Shown here piece after piece: positions 1 to 9,992 of a stretch of 32,964 bases of DNA. The position numbers were made by a program, and so were the translations under genes. Under the pieces are notes generated by a model. The model saw only the letters and a list, made by a program, of their open reading frames with translations. It was not told the origin of the DNA and did not search any database. The stretch's first letter is position 1. Every line of letters starts with the position of its first letter. This stretch comes from Brachionus koreanus (taxonomy: Eukaryota; Rotifera; Eurotatoria; Ploima; Brachionidae), in NCBI GenBank assembly GCA_016987375.1, contig PJRA01000005.1, positions 534,547 through 567,510 of the forward strand, written 5' to 3'.

Positions 1-1
1 A

Positions 2-283
2 ACTGATGATGAATCTTATTTCACTCTTGGTAACACCACGCTGCCAGGGAATGATATTTTTTAAAGCAGCAACGTAAGCAAGACGCTGGAAGTGTAAAGA
101 ACAAGTACGTTAGAAAATTTGAAGAAAAATTAATGGTATGGTTGGCTATTTCACAACGCGGAATAAGAGAACCATATTTTGTACCTAGTGGTTTAGCGGT
201 CGATCAACATGTCTACCTTGGAGAGTGTACTAAGAAACGACTTTAACCAATAATTAGAGAATATTATAAGTGAATACATGTAA
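2..283 (+). pseudogene. mariner/Tc1-type transposase fragment, 5' cut by window edge
   Basis: Reading bases 2-61 gives a DDE-type transposase segment starting TDDESYFTLG, which carries the first catalytic acidic region. A stop follows at 62-64. The match resumes in another frame from about base 61 to 243 with KLMVWLAISQRGIREPYF and VPSGLAVDQHVYLGE, typical of the mariner catalytic core. After a stop at 244-246 the same frame still reads PIIREYYK, the usual continuation, before another stop. The fragment therefore has at least one frameshift and two in-frame stops, and lacks the second catalytic Asp region. It would have moved a cut-and-paste DNA transposon; it is now dead. The 5' half lies outside the window. 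The superfamily is clear from the motif order, but the exact family is not resolved. Confidence 0.8.
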
Positions 284-1440
284 CCGGTTTAATAAAAATA
301 CAATATATATTGTTAAAAGCTTTATTTAGTTAAGTAATTGAACGTTCTGAAGTTCTAAGAATGAAATCCTTATTTATACCCATATGCTCTTGTACAGAAC
401 ACAAGCTTATAATTAATTCAAGATGTAAGCTTAGTGTTAAATGTATCTGTCAGCATTTCGAAGCGTCTAGCTTCTGAGATACGTGACAACTATAATTATT
501 ATTTATCTTCGTGCATCAGTTAATAAGCTGATGAATAACTGATTAAAGAAGGTAACATACATCAAACGTATCAAAAGCACGACCAATAAAAATAGGAAGG
601 ATCAGTTATAATTTAACAAAAAAATCTAAAGCCTTTGTTAAATAAAATTTTTTTTATGAAAGAATTAATTTTGTGCCATTTTTGATTCAACACCTCTTAC
701 TTAAGATTAAAACAAGTAGAATCAAAGACATTCGACATAAATCAAAAATGAATGACTTATGCTTATTTAAAGTAATTTTGGTGTTTTCACAATAAGGTCG
801 ATATAAACTGGTCGAAAACGTTTTGTATTATTTTTACTAGACGAAATATTATTGCTCCTGAAACAATACACTAATGTGGAATAGAAATAAAAGTTTTCAA
901 AGAAATTAGTCTTTTAGGTTTTATGATTGATCATCATATAAATTTCTCTAAACAAGCTTGCAGTATAACTCTTGCTGTAAATAAGAAATTTTTAAGTACT
1001 AAAAGACTTTTTTTTGTCAACCTCTGTTTAAGTTCAGTTTTTCAAAACATTTATCCTGCCTTATTTTGATTATTGTTCAACTCTCTTGTGTTATTTTTCT
1101 AAAGAGGCAATAATTAAACTGGCTAAAAGTTATTATTTTTCTATTTTTAAATTGTTTAAGTTCAAAATTTAATCGAAAAACTTTAATGATGTTAATAATT
1201 TTTTGGAAAAATATGGGTTATGCTTTTCAACATAGATTTTTAGAAAGAATGCTATCGTTCTCTTTTAAGTCTCTATTCTTTCATAACTCGCCTGAGAATT
1301 TAAAAAATATATTTCTAAAAAATGACTCGGGGAAATTTAAGTAACAATTTAAGGAATAGTGCAAACCTGATTGAACCAATGGCAAAAACGAACAGTGGAG
1401 AAAAAACATTTGGATTTTTTTATTCAAAATTGATTAATAG
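284..1440. other. AT-rich intergenic stretch, no gene seen
   Basis: No open frame of convincing composition and no RNA gene was recognised here. The last 120 bases or so may hold very decayed upstream sequence of the gypsy-like element: the frame just before 1441 reads WRKNIWIFLFKID, loosely like the segment before an integrase zinc-binding motif. That reading has several stops and is weak. Confidence 0.4.
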
Positions 1441-2748
1441 CTTTGTGATCAAGTTTGCCACAAATGCCAAGTCAACACTGACAAGACTAAGTTTGAGCCA
1501 ATCAAAGCATCAGTAATGCCAGATGGTCAGTGGAAATTGGTAGAAATTGACTTCTATGACCCGTTACGTTGTGGTAAATTGCTGTTGGTCATGATTTGTG
1601 AATACTCGAGGTTTCCAATAGTCAAGACAGTTTCAAGTTCAGCTTTTATCATAATTAAGCCAATTCTGGACGACATTTTCGCGACTTATGGTATCCCAGA
1701 GACGGTAAAATCTGATAATGGTCTGCCATTTAATGGTTCCGAGTTCAACCAGTACAGCAAGACAATGGGTTTTTAGCATCATAGAATAACACCATTTTGG
1801 CCCAGAGCGAATGGTATGTGTGAAGGTTTTATGAAAAACCTTGGCAAAGTCATGCGCAGTGCTGGATCAACCCAACAATCTAAATGGTAAAACGAGCTCG
1901 TAGAATTTCTGCGTAACTATCGAGCTACACCACATTCGGCAACCAATGATTCTCCATACAGCTTGCTTTTCCAAAGCAGTAGCAGCACTGCAAAGTTACA
2001 AAACTTTAGTAGATTTAATTCAAATAAGCAACTTGAATTTAAGCATGAAATTGATCAGAAGAGTGATCGAATTGCCAAGCAGAAGATGAAAAGAGATGGT
2101 GATACAAACCTACGCACCAGAGAGAGTTTATTCCAAATTGGTGATGAAGTCTTAGTAAAGCACAATCGCGCACACAAATCAGACACAATTATGGGAGATA
2201 TGCCGTGGCGAATTGTTGAAATAAATGGTTCTATGGTTAAGCTTGAAAGAGATGGCAAAGTGCAGCTGAGAAACTCGTCGTTTTGCCAGAAATATCAAAG
2301 AAATGGTTGTGATGCTATGGCACATAAACAAGTCGATAAGTCGAAACAACAAAAACTAGCAAAAACACAGAGTTCAAAAGCTCGTACAACACACTTCCTT
2401 TGTTCAAAGCGGGATGCATCAGTTGTTCAAGATCCAACGGAACAAGATCCAAATGTTCACAGTTCAACTGCTGTTCAAGAAACACAAGCTTTATTATCAA
2501 AAGAGAACTCTTCGGTTCCTGAATTATGCGCTGAAATTGGGGCGAACAAGGAGCAAAATGATATAGCAAGTCAGAGTGAAGAAACTAAGAGAGATTGCAG
2601 TACATCTCTTGGCGATTCGGGTGAAGAAGAAAATGTTGTAAGTGGTAAGACAGAAGGAAGGTGGTTAAGAAGCAGAGCTGAGTTGAAGAAGCCAGAGTTT
2701 TATGGAAAAGTTGTACAATCGCATAATCAAAAAAAATTAACATTATAA
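1441..2748 (+). pseudogene. Ty3/gypsy-like integrase with long C-terminal tail, two internal stops
   Basis: From 1444 the frame shows the CC half of an integrase zinc finger (CHKC at 1456-1467). The catalytic core starts near 1516. The first Asp is in VEIDFYDP, the second in KSDNGLPF, and the Glu is in NGMCEGF. Exactly 35 residues separate the second Asp and the Glu, the DD35E spacing of retroelement integrases. In-frame stops interrupt the core at 1774-1776 and 1888-1890, so no intact enzyme can be made. The frame then stays open to 2748: FQIGDEVLVKHNR and a GSMVKLERDG segment correspond to the gypsy integrase C-terminal domain. A Ser/Gln/Glu-rich tail follows, ending with RSRAELKKPEFYGKVV, a common gypsy Pol ending. 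Protease, reverse transcriptase and RNase H are absent, so the copy is 5'-truncated or decayed. Its role would have been integration of the element's cDNA. Confidence 0.85.
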
Positions 2749-2887
2749 TCGTATTTTTATTTATGTATTTTTTTTTTTTTGATTTTGGCAATTTAGTTAA
2801 TCGTGTCAGTAGTTTTTCACATATTCAAATATTTAATCAGTGTTAGGAATTTAAGTTAGTTGCTAAGGGCAGATTTTTGAATTAAAC

Positions 2888-3220
2888 CTGGGAGAAGATG
2901 AAATGTTTAGAGATGCTTAATAAGCTAGAAATTATTAAACTAAGCTTCTAAAAATAAACTGCATTTTCATCAAAACCGATCCTAATAAGAAAGTTTGCTG
3001 AATTTTGACAAACAGTCTTCACACGATACTTGATTTCATTTAAATATATATTGAAAAACCATTCTTATTCATTTTTATTTTATTATTTAACTTATGTATA
3101 TTTTAAATTATATATATTTTATATTTCGGCTACCAGGGTGGTCACTTTCTATTTTAGATAAATAAAGTTATTAAAATTTATTAATTTTATCTTTTTAATT
3201 ATTATTTGTAAAACACTTCA
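2888..3220 (+). repeat. possible polypurine tract and 3' LTR of the gypsy-like element
   Basis: About 140 bases after the integrase frame closes there is a purine run (ctgggagaaga, 2888-2898) followed by TGAAATGTTTAGAG. This is the place and style of a gypsy polypurine tract and LTR start. An AATAAA signal lies near 3162-3168. No second copy of this sequence exists in the window, so neither LTR boundary can be confirmed. The right end is only a guess. Confidence 0.35.
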
Positions 3221-3638
3221 ATGATCAATGCTGAAATTTGCAACATTCAAGCTATCAATTTATAATAATATCAATTTGATCTTTATTGACTTTGTAAAAA
3301 AATTTAAAAAATTTGATATGAATTTATCAATGTTTTTTTCGTTTACAAAATGATGTTGATAGATCAAATGAGTTCTTTGAAAACGAACCTAATAATTACT
3401 TTGAATTATGATAATTTTTTTGAAATTTTGAAAACCGTTCTCGAGCTACCTAAAAGAACCGTTTTTTCGACCCTCTAAGTCGCATGTATAAGTTGTTCTA
3501 CAATTTTTGAAATCTCAGAATTTCACGAAATTTCTAGCTTACTTTAACATCAATTAAAAGATAAGCAATTATAAACAAGCCGACACAAAACTCAAACTCG
3601 ATGGAATACATAAAATTACTAGAATACAAAGTATTAAA
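3221..3638. other. AT-rich intergenic stretch
   Basis: No feature recognised. It lies between the possible LTR and a small open frame starting at 3639. Confidence 0.4.
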
Positions 3639-4242
3639 ATGGGTAAGCACAATTCAATTACGAATCAAACAGACTCAATCACAAATCTCAATTTAAAACG
3701 CTATGAACCAAACGTTTTTGATGATAAAAAACAAGACAAACCAACTATTAAAATGTCAGTACCGTTAAAATCAGTTCACCGAACCACTTCTAAACAAGGC
3801 GAACCAACAATTTCAAACACCTCAACGATTTCTAATCCGGTCACAGAACAAAGCGAAATGAAATCTCACAAAACTCCAAAGCCGAAATTCACTTTTCAGA
3901 AAGATTTGAAATTAGAGCAAATAAAATCAATTCGAAAAACAAAACAAAACAACTCTAAGACTCAATAAGAGTTTTAACGAAGACACCGGCTTAATTATTA
4001 GGAATTTCATCGAAAACTATATTCAAAATCGTTTAAATCCTCTTGAAAAACGACTGGGAAAATTAAATCTTCAAATAGACTCTAATGAACGCTTGATTAG
4101 TGAGACAAAAACAATTATCAGTAAGATTTCAAAGAGTACAAATGATAATAGAAAAGAATTTGAAATCACGTTGGACAACATGAAAAATATTTTAATTGGT
4201 AACCATGCATCAAAATTAATTACTCAGACTGAAATAACTTAG
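3639..4242 (+). CDS. unknown small gene or retroelement ORF in two overlapping frames
   Basis: The first frame starts at an ATG in a reasonable context (taaaATGg, 3639) and gives 109 residues. They are rich in Ser, Thr, Lys, Asn and Pro and look disordered. It stops at 3966-3968. A second frame, open from 3925 without its own ATG, reads on to a stop at 4240-4242. It gives about 90 residues of helical, probably coiled-coil character (GLIIRNFIENYIQ, NPLEKRLGKLN). Composition is more protein-like than in surrounding DNA. The arrangement fits one protein broken by a single indel near 3925-3968, or a +1 shift, or an intron that was not seen. The disordered-then-coiled layout resembles a LINE ORF1, but no conserved domain was recognised. 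No function is assigned. Confidence 0.4.
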
Positions 4243-4961
4243 AAATAGGGTTCATTTGAATTTTGAAAATGTTGTATTTTTTATTTTTATTTCTTTTTTT
4301 ACAATATACTAGAAAAGTTATGTAACATAGTACAACTTAAATCTTTTGATATTGTGTTTCTTATTTTTATTTGAAAGTTAATAATTTTTGTATAATTTAA
4401 ACTAACTTTTTTGAACTTTCTTGAATTTTTTAATTAAAAATATTAAATACAGTGAGCCTTATTTGACGGGTCACTGAGCAAGTGGTCGGCGATCGGCCTC
4501 AGCTTAGAATTAATAAACTTTTAGAAAGAAATATAGAAGATAATAGTAATATTTAAGGTTCTAAATGAAAGATTTGCATTTTTATGAACATTTTCAACAA
4601 TTTAAATTGGGCTGATAATTTAGATGAATCTCGGAATTCATTTTGTTTTTAACTCTTCTTCTTTGTTCTCTTTGGTCAATTTTTCTTTCTTTGATGTCCT
4701 TTACAATACATAATTCTTTTAGGCGTAACCAAATATGGTTTGGAAAGCCGTAGTGCAAGGTTTTCGTTTGGATTCAAAATTATTAAAGATAATTAGGAGT
4801 TGAACAGAGAAAATATCTGTAATTTATATGATAATATTTTTGCGCTAAACAATTAAATTTTAACTTTCAAGATATTTCAATTTACTGTTTAAAATTTACT
4901 ATAGGTGTTATTTCTACACTAGATAAAATTTTTAATTCAAGCACAAAAAATTAAAACCAAT
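4243..4961. other. intergenic stretch between convergent frames
   Basis: Mostly AT-rich. A short GC-richer patch at about 4450-4503 contains small inverted repeats (cagtga / tcactg arms). No gene was recognised; the right part should be 3' flank of the minus-strand gene that ends at 5003. Confidence 0.4.
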
Positions 4962-4967
4962 TTTATT
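4962..4967 (-). promoter_or_regulatory. probable polyadenylation signal
   Basis: AATAAA on the minus strand about 36 bases past the stop codon of the Sel1/MYND/RING/SMR gene. The spacing is plausible, but in such AT-rich DNA the hexamer occurs by chance. Confidence 0.35.
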
Positions 4968-5002
4968 TGTGAATAAAAAAAAAAAAAACAACTGAAAAAA
5001 AA

Positions 5003-7468
5003 TTAATTTTGATAAATTAAAATAGCACCTTCATTTCCATTTACATCACTAAATCTAATATTTTTCACTCTAAAATACTCTTTTAATTTATTTTTGAGTA
5101 TTGGATCACCATTTTTATTGTGCAAGCCATAACCAGTGATTAGCATAATCTTACCTAAAGCAGCTAGAATTGGCTCGACCAATTCTTCAAATTTTTCAAT
5201 CGCTTCTTTGGCATACAAACCATGCAAATCAACTTTAACTTCATTTCTATCGTTTAACAAACTTGCCATATTTTCGGCTGAATTCATACGCTCATAGATA
5301 TCATTTGCCGCATTTTGTCTAGCTAAATTCAATTTTTTTTTCACTTCTCCTAAATCGTTAAATTTTCTTTTCCATTCAGAACTTGAACAATCATAAATTG
5401 AATCTACTTGCTTCTTTAACTCATGATACTCTTCATTTAATTTTCTAACAGGAGTTCTAGCTAGCTCGAAATACTCCTGCTTTTTTTCATAATCTAAATT
5501 TTGATTTTTATCAGCCTGTACCATTCCAACCATGTTAAATAGGACATTTTCCACACTATTCACATCAAACCTATGGCTAATCAACAAATTTGAGACCAAT
5601 TTTTCAGCCTCTTCGACGCCAAACGGCAGTTTATCAAGCTGTCTGAATAAAGAGTCCACAACTCGATCTCTGAACACAATTTTGCATATTTCGTCTAAAT
5701 ACATGGGAGAAAACTCATTTCTACACAAGCTGCAACATGAATCATTGGGCACATCTTCTTCGTCTTGTTCAATCTTTGATTGTTTGCATGCAGCACTATA
5801 GCTAAGGATGCATCTGGCACAAAACGCGTGTCTACACGGCAAAATAACTGCCAAAGATGGCTCAATAAATTTTTCCCATTCAGTAGAACATATTGGACAA
5901 TAATCAATGTCAATTTGACTATTAGCAGCTAGTTTATTTTGAATCAAATCCAAGCATGTCGTAACTCTAATTTCAGTTTTAACTTGATTTTGTTTGTATC
6001 TGCGTCTTTGTCTTCTTCTATGCTGATTAGACACACTAGACCTACTAATTTGCTCATTCTCGAGCTGAATTTTTACAATTTCAAGACTTTCTAAAGCATC
6101 ACAGTTGATTTTTTCAAATATTCCTGTTTCCAAAATCATAACACAATCGTCCAAAGCCAATTGCTTGTATCTAGGTGCTCTGCGCATTTCTCCTATCTTT
6201 AAATAGCACTTTACTCGCTTGTAGTAAAGCTGAATAAATTTAACATGATCATTTTTGTGTACACAAATGGGGTTTTTTAAGCGTAGCTTATCAATTGCTA
6301 TATTTATAAACTTAATGGCTGATGGATAACTGCCTCTATTGATCAAATAATCAATTTGTTGTTCTAATTCACTCTCAGTCATGTTAACATTTTGTATAGA
6401 TGCAAGTCTAGTCTCGGCCAGGATAATAGCATGGGCCTCTTTGGGATTTAGATGGTGTTGAAAAAACTTAAATCCATTTAGACTCACAGATTTAGTTTCA
6501 AAAACGAGAGTTTCACTATTTTTACCATTTATTGTAAACAAAGCTTTTGTAGGTGTTTGTTTATCTGGTGATGATGATACTTCTGGCTCATTGGATTTTA
6601 TGCACAAATTTTTATGCTTGTCCCTATGAGACAATTGACAGCTTGTTGAACAGTATTTTATTTTTTTACACTTTTGACAAGTTAAAAGACTTGACTCAGA
6701 GTCGAATTTAAATGTGCAAAATGGATTTCCGCATGAATAGATAAATTTTTCCTGGGTCATTTTGTGCTGCTGTACATTATATTTGATCAGTTCGCGTTTG
6801 ATTGAGGCTCTTAAACGCTCATGTTCATATCTAATCGTTTGAACATCGGAAGCTTGTTGAATCAAAAAGTTTGAGACCCAATTTAGGTCAATACATTTCT
6901 CAAGATAATCCCACATTTGATTCAATAGATGCTTGAATTCATTGGTTTTAATTAGCACATTGGGAATAGGTTGAGTTATTGACAAGTATGCAGTTGGAAT
7001 TTGACAAGTGAGAAATTCAATAGCTGGATTATCAGTCAAGTCAACACGCTTCAATAGTTCACTGTAGCAGCAGTAAGCCATCATTGTCATAGCTTCTTGA
7101 TTATCTAAATTGGCAGATGTCTGATAATAGCCTTTCGCTTTTGTGACATTTGGTTCAAGTCCTTTGAGACCGAAAAAGTAGCAGTCGCCTAGTTTAAGCA
7201 AGGCGTTCGAGTCGTGTTTCTTAGCCAGCTTTTCCAAATCATTCAAAGACTCCTTGGGTATGGTTTCACACACTATTTTAATGAACACTTCTTTGTCAAA
7301 GACGTTTGGTTTGTTATCCACTTTTTTTCTGTTTGAGACTACTTTTGCTATGTAAAATGTGATCTGTTCTTCAGGCATATTTAGAGGATCATCGACTAGA
7401 TTGACCATTTTCATTACGGAGCCAAGGTCCATCTCCATCAGTTCAAAATTAATTTTTCTCGTATTCAT
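5003..7468 (-). CDS. Sel1-like / MYND / TPR-like / RING / SMR multidomain protein
   Basis: Intronless 821-residue frame with an ATG at 7468. Domains in order: a Sel1-like repeat at about 87-135 (ALLKLGDCYFFGLKG); a MYND zinc finger at 246-289 (C246, C251, C264, C267, C273, C277, H285, C289, with YCSTSCQLSH); TPR-like helices at about 365-470; and a basic patch HRRRQRRR at 483-490. A C3HC4 RING follows at 524-582 (C524, C527, C545, H547, C550, C553, C579, C582). Helices at 660-727 resemble the segment that precedes SMR domains. The SMR domain itself is 746-821 with DLHG at 747-750 and TGYGLH at 778-783. RING fingers usually recruit E2 enzymes, MYND fingers bind proline-rich peptides, and SMR domains bind or cut nucleic acid. 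A ubiquitin ligase acting on RNA-linked substrates is an inference only. Known SMR nucleases often carry a TGxGxHS motif; here Asn replaces the Ser. The lack of introns contrasts with OPA1 and NUP133 nearby. Confidence 0.85.
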   Translation of the reverse strand: MNTRKINFELMEMDLGSVMKMVNLVDDPLNMPEEQITFYIAKVVSNRKKVDNKPNVFDKEVFIKIVCETIPKESLNDLEKLAKKHDSNALLKLGDCYFFGLKGLEPNVTKAKGYYQTSANLDNQEAMTMMAYCCYSELLKRVDLTDNPAIEFLTCQIPTAYLSITQPIPNVLIKTNEFKHLLNQMWDYLEKCIDLNWVSNFLIQQASDVQTIRYEHERLRASIKRELIKYNVQQHKMTQEKFIYSCGNPFCTFKFDSESSLLTCQKCKKIKYCSTSCQLSHRDKHKNLCIKSNEPEVSSSPDKQTPTKALFTINGKNSETLVFETKSVSLNGFKFFQHHLNPKEAHAIILAETRLASIQNVNMTESELEQQIDYLINRGSYPSAIKFINIAIDKLRLKNPICVHKNDHVKFIQLYYKRVKCYLKIGEMRRAPRYKQLALDDCVMILETGIFEKINCDALESLEIVKIQLENEQISRSSVSNQHRRRQRRRYKQNQVKTEIRVTTCLDLIQNKLAANSQIDIDYCPICSTEWEKFIEPSLAVILPCRHAFCARCILSYSAACKQSKIEQDEEDVPNDSCCSLCRNEFSPMYLDEICKIVFRDRVVDSLFRQLDKLPFGVEEAEKLVSNLLISHRFDVNSVENVLFNMVGMVQADKNQNLDYEKKQEYFELARTPVRKLNEEYHELKKQVDSIYDCSSSEWKRKFNDLGEVKKKLNLARQNAANDIYERMNSAENMASLLNDRNEVKVDLHGLYAKEAIEKFEELVEPILAALGKIMLITGYGLHNKNGDPILKNKLKEYFRVKNIRFSDVNGNEGAILIYQN

Positions 7469-8124
7469 TTTATTTAGCTTGACTAGAAAATAAATAGAAA
7501 AATTTAAATTTTCTATTTTTTGATTGAAAATAGAATGAAAAAATTTTATTGCACATCTTATTTTAATTTTTGTTAAATTGGCCTTGAATTTGAAAGAAAA
7601 AAATTAATTAAACTTTTTATGTGTCTAATTTAATCAAGAAAAACTATGAGTTGAATTAAATTTACAAAAAAAATTAAAATAGCTCTTTTTAAAAATTATT
7701 CTTAAATTATTTTTTCACTTAGAAAAGTTCAAAATCAGATAAAAAGCTAAAATAGCTGGTCTACCATTGCTGGTTTAAAAATGAAACGATTAAAGTTATG
7801 TTGTTATGGCATTTTGACTCAGTTCTAAAAAATACAAGCAGTTGATAAATTTTAAAGAGTTTATTAACCGAAAGAAAAAATTGAATAGAATTATTATTGG
7901 TAATATTAAGAAGGCCTCTTGTGGTATTTATTGCAAAAGAATTAAGTAAAAAACCCATCAAAATTAATATTAATTTAAACAAGCAAAGTTAAAAATAAAC
8001 TTAATTGAATTAAACAAAACATTTTTATTATATTTGCTTTACACTTTTATTAAAAGAAGATAAATTTTTTCATTCTTCAATAAAAATATAAAAGAATAAT
8101 ATTTTTTTTAACTGAGAATTAATT
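7469..8124. other. AT-rich flank upstream of the SMR gene
   Basis: This holds the presumed promoter region of the minus-strand gene starting at 7468. No clear TATA or initiator can be singled out in such AT-rich sequence. A 73-codon minus-strand frame at 7761-7982 looks like chance. Confidence 0.4.
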
Positions 8125-8270
8125 AATTATTTTTTGAGCTATAATATTTCAGAAAATTTTTAATTTTTTTTTGTATACAAAATAATTTGAGAGAATTTTT
8201 TTTTCAATTTTCTGAAATATAGCAGAAAAAATCTAAAAAGATAAAAATGTGAAAATGTAAAATTATTTTC
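8125..8270. repeat. foldback repeat, copy 1
   Basis: The segment folds on itself: atatttcagaaaatt near 8145-8160 is mirrored by aattttctgaaatat near 8206-8221, around a centre containing gtatac. Read on the minus strand it matches the element at 13840-14018 over most of its length, including the shared centre CTCTCAAATTATTT followed by GTATACAAAA. It lies just past the apparent end of the minus-strand transposase, possibly inserted in it. Ends are not precisely defined. Confidence 0.6.
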
Positions 8271-8317
8271 ATTCTACCATTATATACTCAATTAATTAAA
8301 ATATCAAAAAAATTATT

Positions 8318-8855
8318 TTAAGTAATAAAATATACTGCGAATTCTGTAATTCCTTTACGAGATATCCCACCCCAGATATGAATTTTACTCTTAAACTTAG
8401 ATGTACATGCTTCTGGTTGAGAAGAGAAAAGTCTTAAATGGTATGAAGGCTTATCATAAACAATAATGCTTGTTTCATCTACAAAAACATAATCATCAAA
8501 ATCACAGTTTTTGTCTCTAGACACCAAATCAGACGAGCTAACTTATGCAGTTCTGTTAAGTTAGGTGCTTTTCTAAGTCGTCTATAACGAAATCCTCAAC
8601 GAATTTTATTTTATTTTATTTAGTTATGAAGGTTTAAAAGAATATGTTACCTAGTTTGAATCTATATTTTCGTATCACACTTGCACTAATTTTTTTACCA
8701 AATTCGTTTTCTATTATTTTAGAAAGTTTAGTAGATGATTCTAAGGCTTTTTTTTTCGATCGTCCGATTCTTATGAGAAAAAAAGATTAATATAAATAAT
8801 TTCATATTCAAAAAAATAATAATGATTACCCTAATATAATCAACTAGTTTTTTTG
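8318..8855 (-). pseudogene. Tc1/mariner-type transposase with apparent introns
   Basis: Reading the minus strand, about 8780-8650 encodes a helix-turn-helix region (RIGRSKKKALESS, then KKISASVIRKYRFKLG). The next block, about 8600-8530, reads GFRYRRLRKAPNLTELHKLA. The two join exactly in frame if a segment beginning GTAACA and ending TTGAG is spliced out (about 8594-8652). A further GT...AG segment just upstream (about 8770-8830) would join ISKKLVDYI to RIGRSK. The catalytic part follows with DYVFVDETSI, carrying the first acidic residue, and KIHIWGGISRKGITEFA. A frame change near 8520 separates these blocks, and the frame closes at 8318. The last catalytic residues are not present, so the copy is incomplete. 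It belongs with IS630/Tc1/mariner transposases; the intron reading is my inference from splice-like ends and frame continuity. Confidence 0.7.
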
Positions 8856-9200
8856 AAATGGACCTTGAATTTTTGGTTTCTCCTTTTTTTTTTTTGAATT
8901 GCTTATTAGTTTTTGAATATACTTTAGAACATATTAAAAAAAAAACAAATCAAAAATTTTTGAATTTTTTACCCCAATGGACGGCAAAATATTTTTTGCA
9001 TAAGACAAATTCAAAACTCTTTTTATTTTTTTTGCATCATATTTTCTTTTCTTGTGTAAGTAAAGTATTTGTTTCAAAAACAATTCTTTTTTTGTTGGTT
9101 TAACTTTTTTCAAATTTAGTCGAGTCATTTTTTATTCTGAAAAGAATAGTTTTTTTTAGCATTTCTTTTTATTTAGATTATTTTGGTGATCCTATAAAAA
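8856..9200. other. AT-rich stretch
   Basis: Long T and A runs. The frames on both strands here are low-complexity Phe/Lys-rich translations and are not believed. No other feature seen. Confidence 0.4.
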
Positions 9201-9729
9201 ATGGCTGGGAAAACAAAAGGAACGAAAGAAAATGAAAAACCAACAAAAAAACAGGCTCGTAAAAAAGAAACTTCGTCTAGTGATTCAGAAGACTAAAAAC
9301 AAAAAACTAAAAAAAAGGTAAAAAAAGAAAATGAGCATTGTATAGTAAATGCGATCATTACTAATGATACCATTTTCAAACTCCTAAACAAATAGTATAA
9401 TTATTTTACCAAGCAACCAAACATGAAACTAATAAAATTTATATTAGGGGACTAAGTTTATCAAAGAAACTAACCATGATACCAAATCATCTGGTCTGGA
9501 ACACGCATTAAAAATGGCTAATGAACAATTACTTAAATTAAACGAAAGCCAGACAAAGCTCTTTCAAGAAATTGCAAATATTAAAGCTCAATTACCAGTA
9601 GATAGTCTTCAATTTGCCTCAACACAACCAACATCGAGTGGTTTAGGGTCAGGAAATGGAGAAAATCGCAGAAGTGTTGCTAATAATGCTGAGAGTGACT
9701 CAAATGGTTCAGATATTTGTAAAATTTAA
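9201..9729 (+). pseudogene. decayed or spliced unknown gene, Lys-rich N-terminus and helical C-terminus
   Basis: An ATG at 9201 (aaaaATGG) opens a Lys-rich start (MAGKTKGTKENEKPTKKQ) with an acidic Ser patch (SSSDSED). A TAA at 9294-9296 ends it, although the same frame continues to look protein-like for about 40 more codons. From about 9448 another frame reads into HALKMANEQLLKLNESQ and FQEIANIKAQLPVD, an amphipathic helix. A Ser/Gly/Asn-rich tail runs to the stop at 9727-9729. The bases before it (ttatattag) could be a splice acceptor, so part of this may be exon-intron structure rather than decay. No family recognised; it may be a transposon-borne accessory ORF or a dead host gene. Confidence 0.35.
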
Positions 9730-9992
9730 ATTTGTTAAATTTTAAGTTACAGTACCGATTTGACAAGTTCAACTTTGGCTAACCAAAAATTGGTAAATAA
9801 AAAACTAAACTATAAAATACGTAAATGTATTTTACATTTTTCATATTGTAAATAAATTATCCATTTTTAACTAAATTTGACTTATTTTGACTTTTATTAA
9901 CCAGAAATTGGCTTTTATTACGTTAATTTTGGAAAAAAAATAATCCAATAATTTTTGAGAGTTTCTTAAAAAAAAATTTTACCAAATTTCAG
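9730..9992. other. AT-rich stretch before a small foldback element
   Basis: No gene seen. Short motifs resembling accaaaaattggt recur (near 9783 and 9901) but form no clear unit. Confidence 0.3.

Noticed and set aside
2055..2791. Minus-strand frames opposite the integrase tail
   Set aside because: Shadows of the plus-strand gypsy-like frame, which has clear domain motifs.
5532..5913. Extra frames inside the SMR/MYND/RING gene
   Set aside because: They overlap conserved RING codons of the real gene in other frames and have no motif of their own.
8858..9128. Opposed 60-80 codon frames in T/A tracts
   Set aside because: Phe/Lys-rich low-complexity translations of homopolymer runs.
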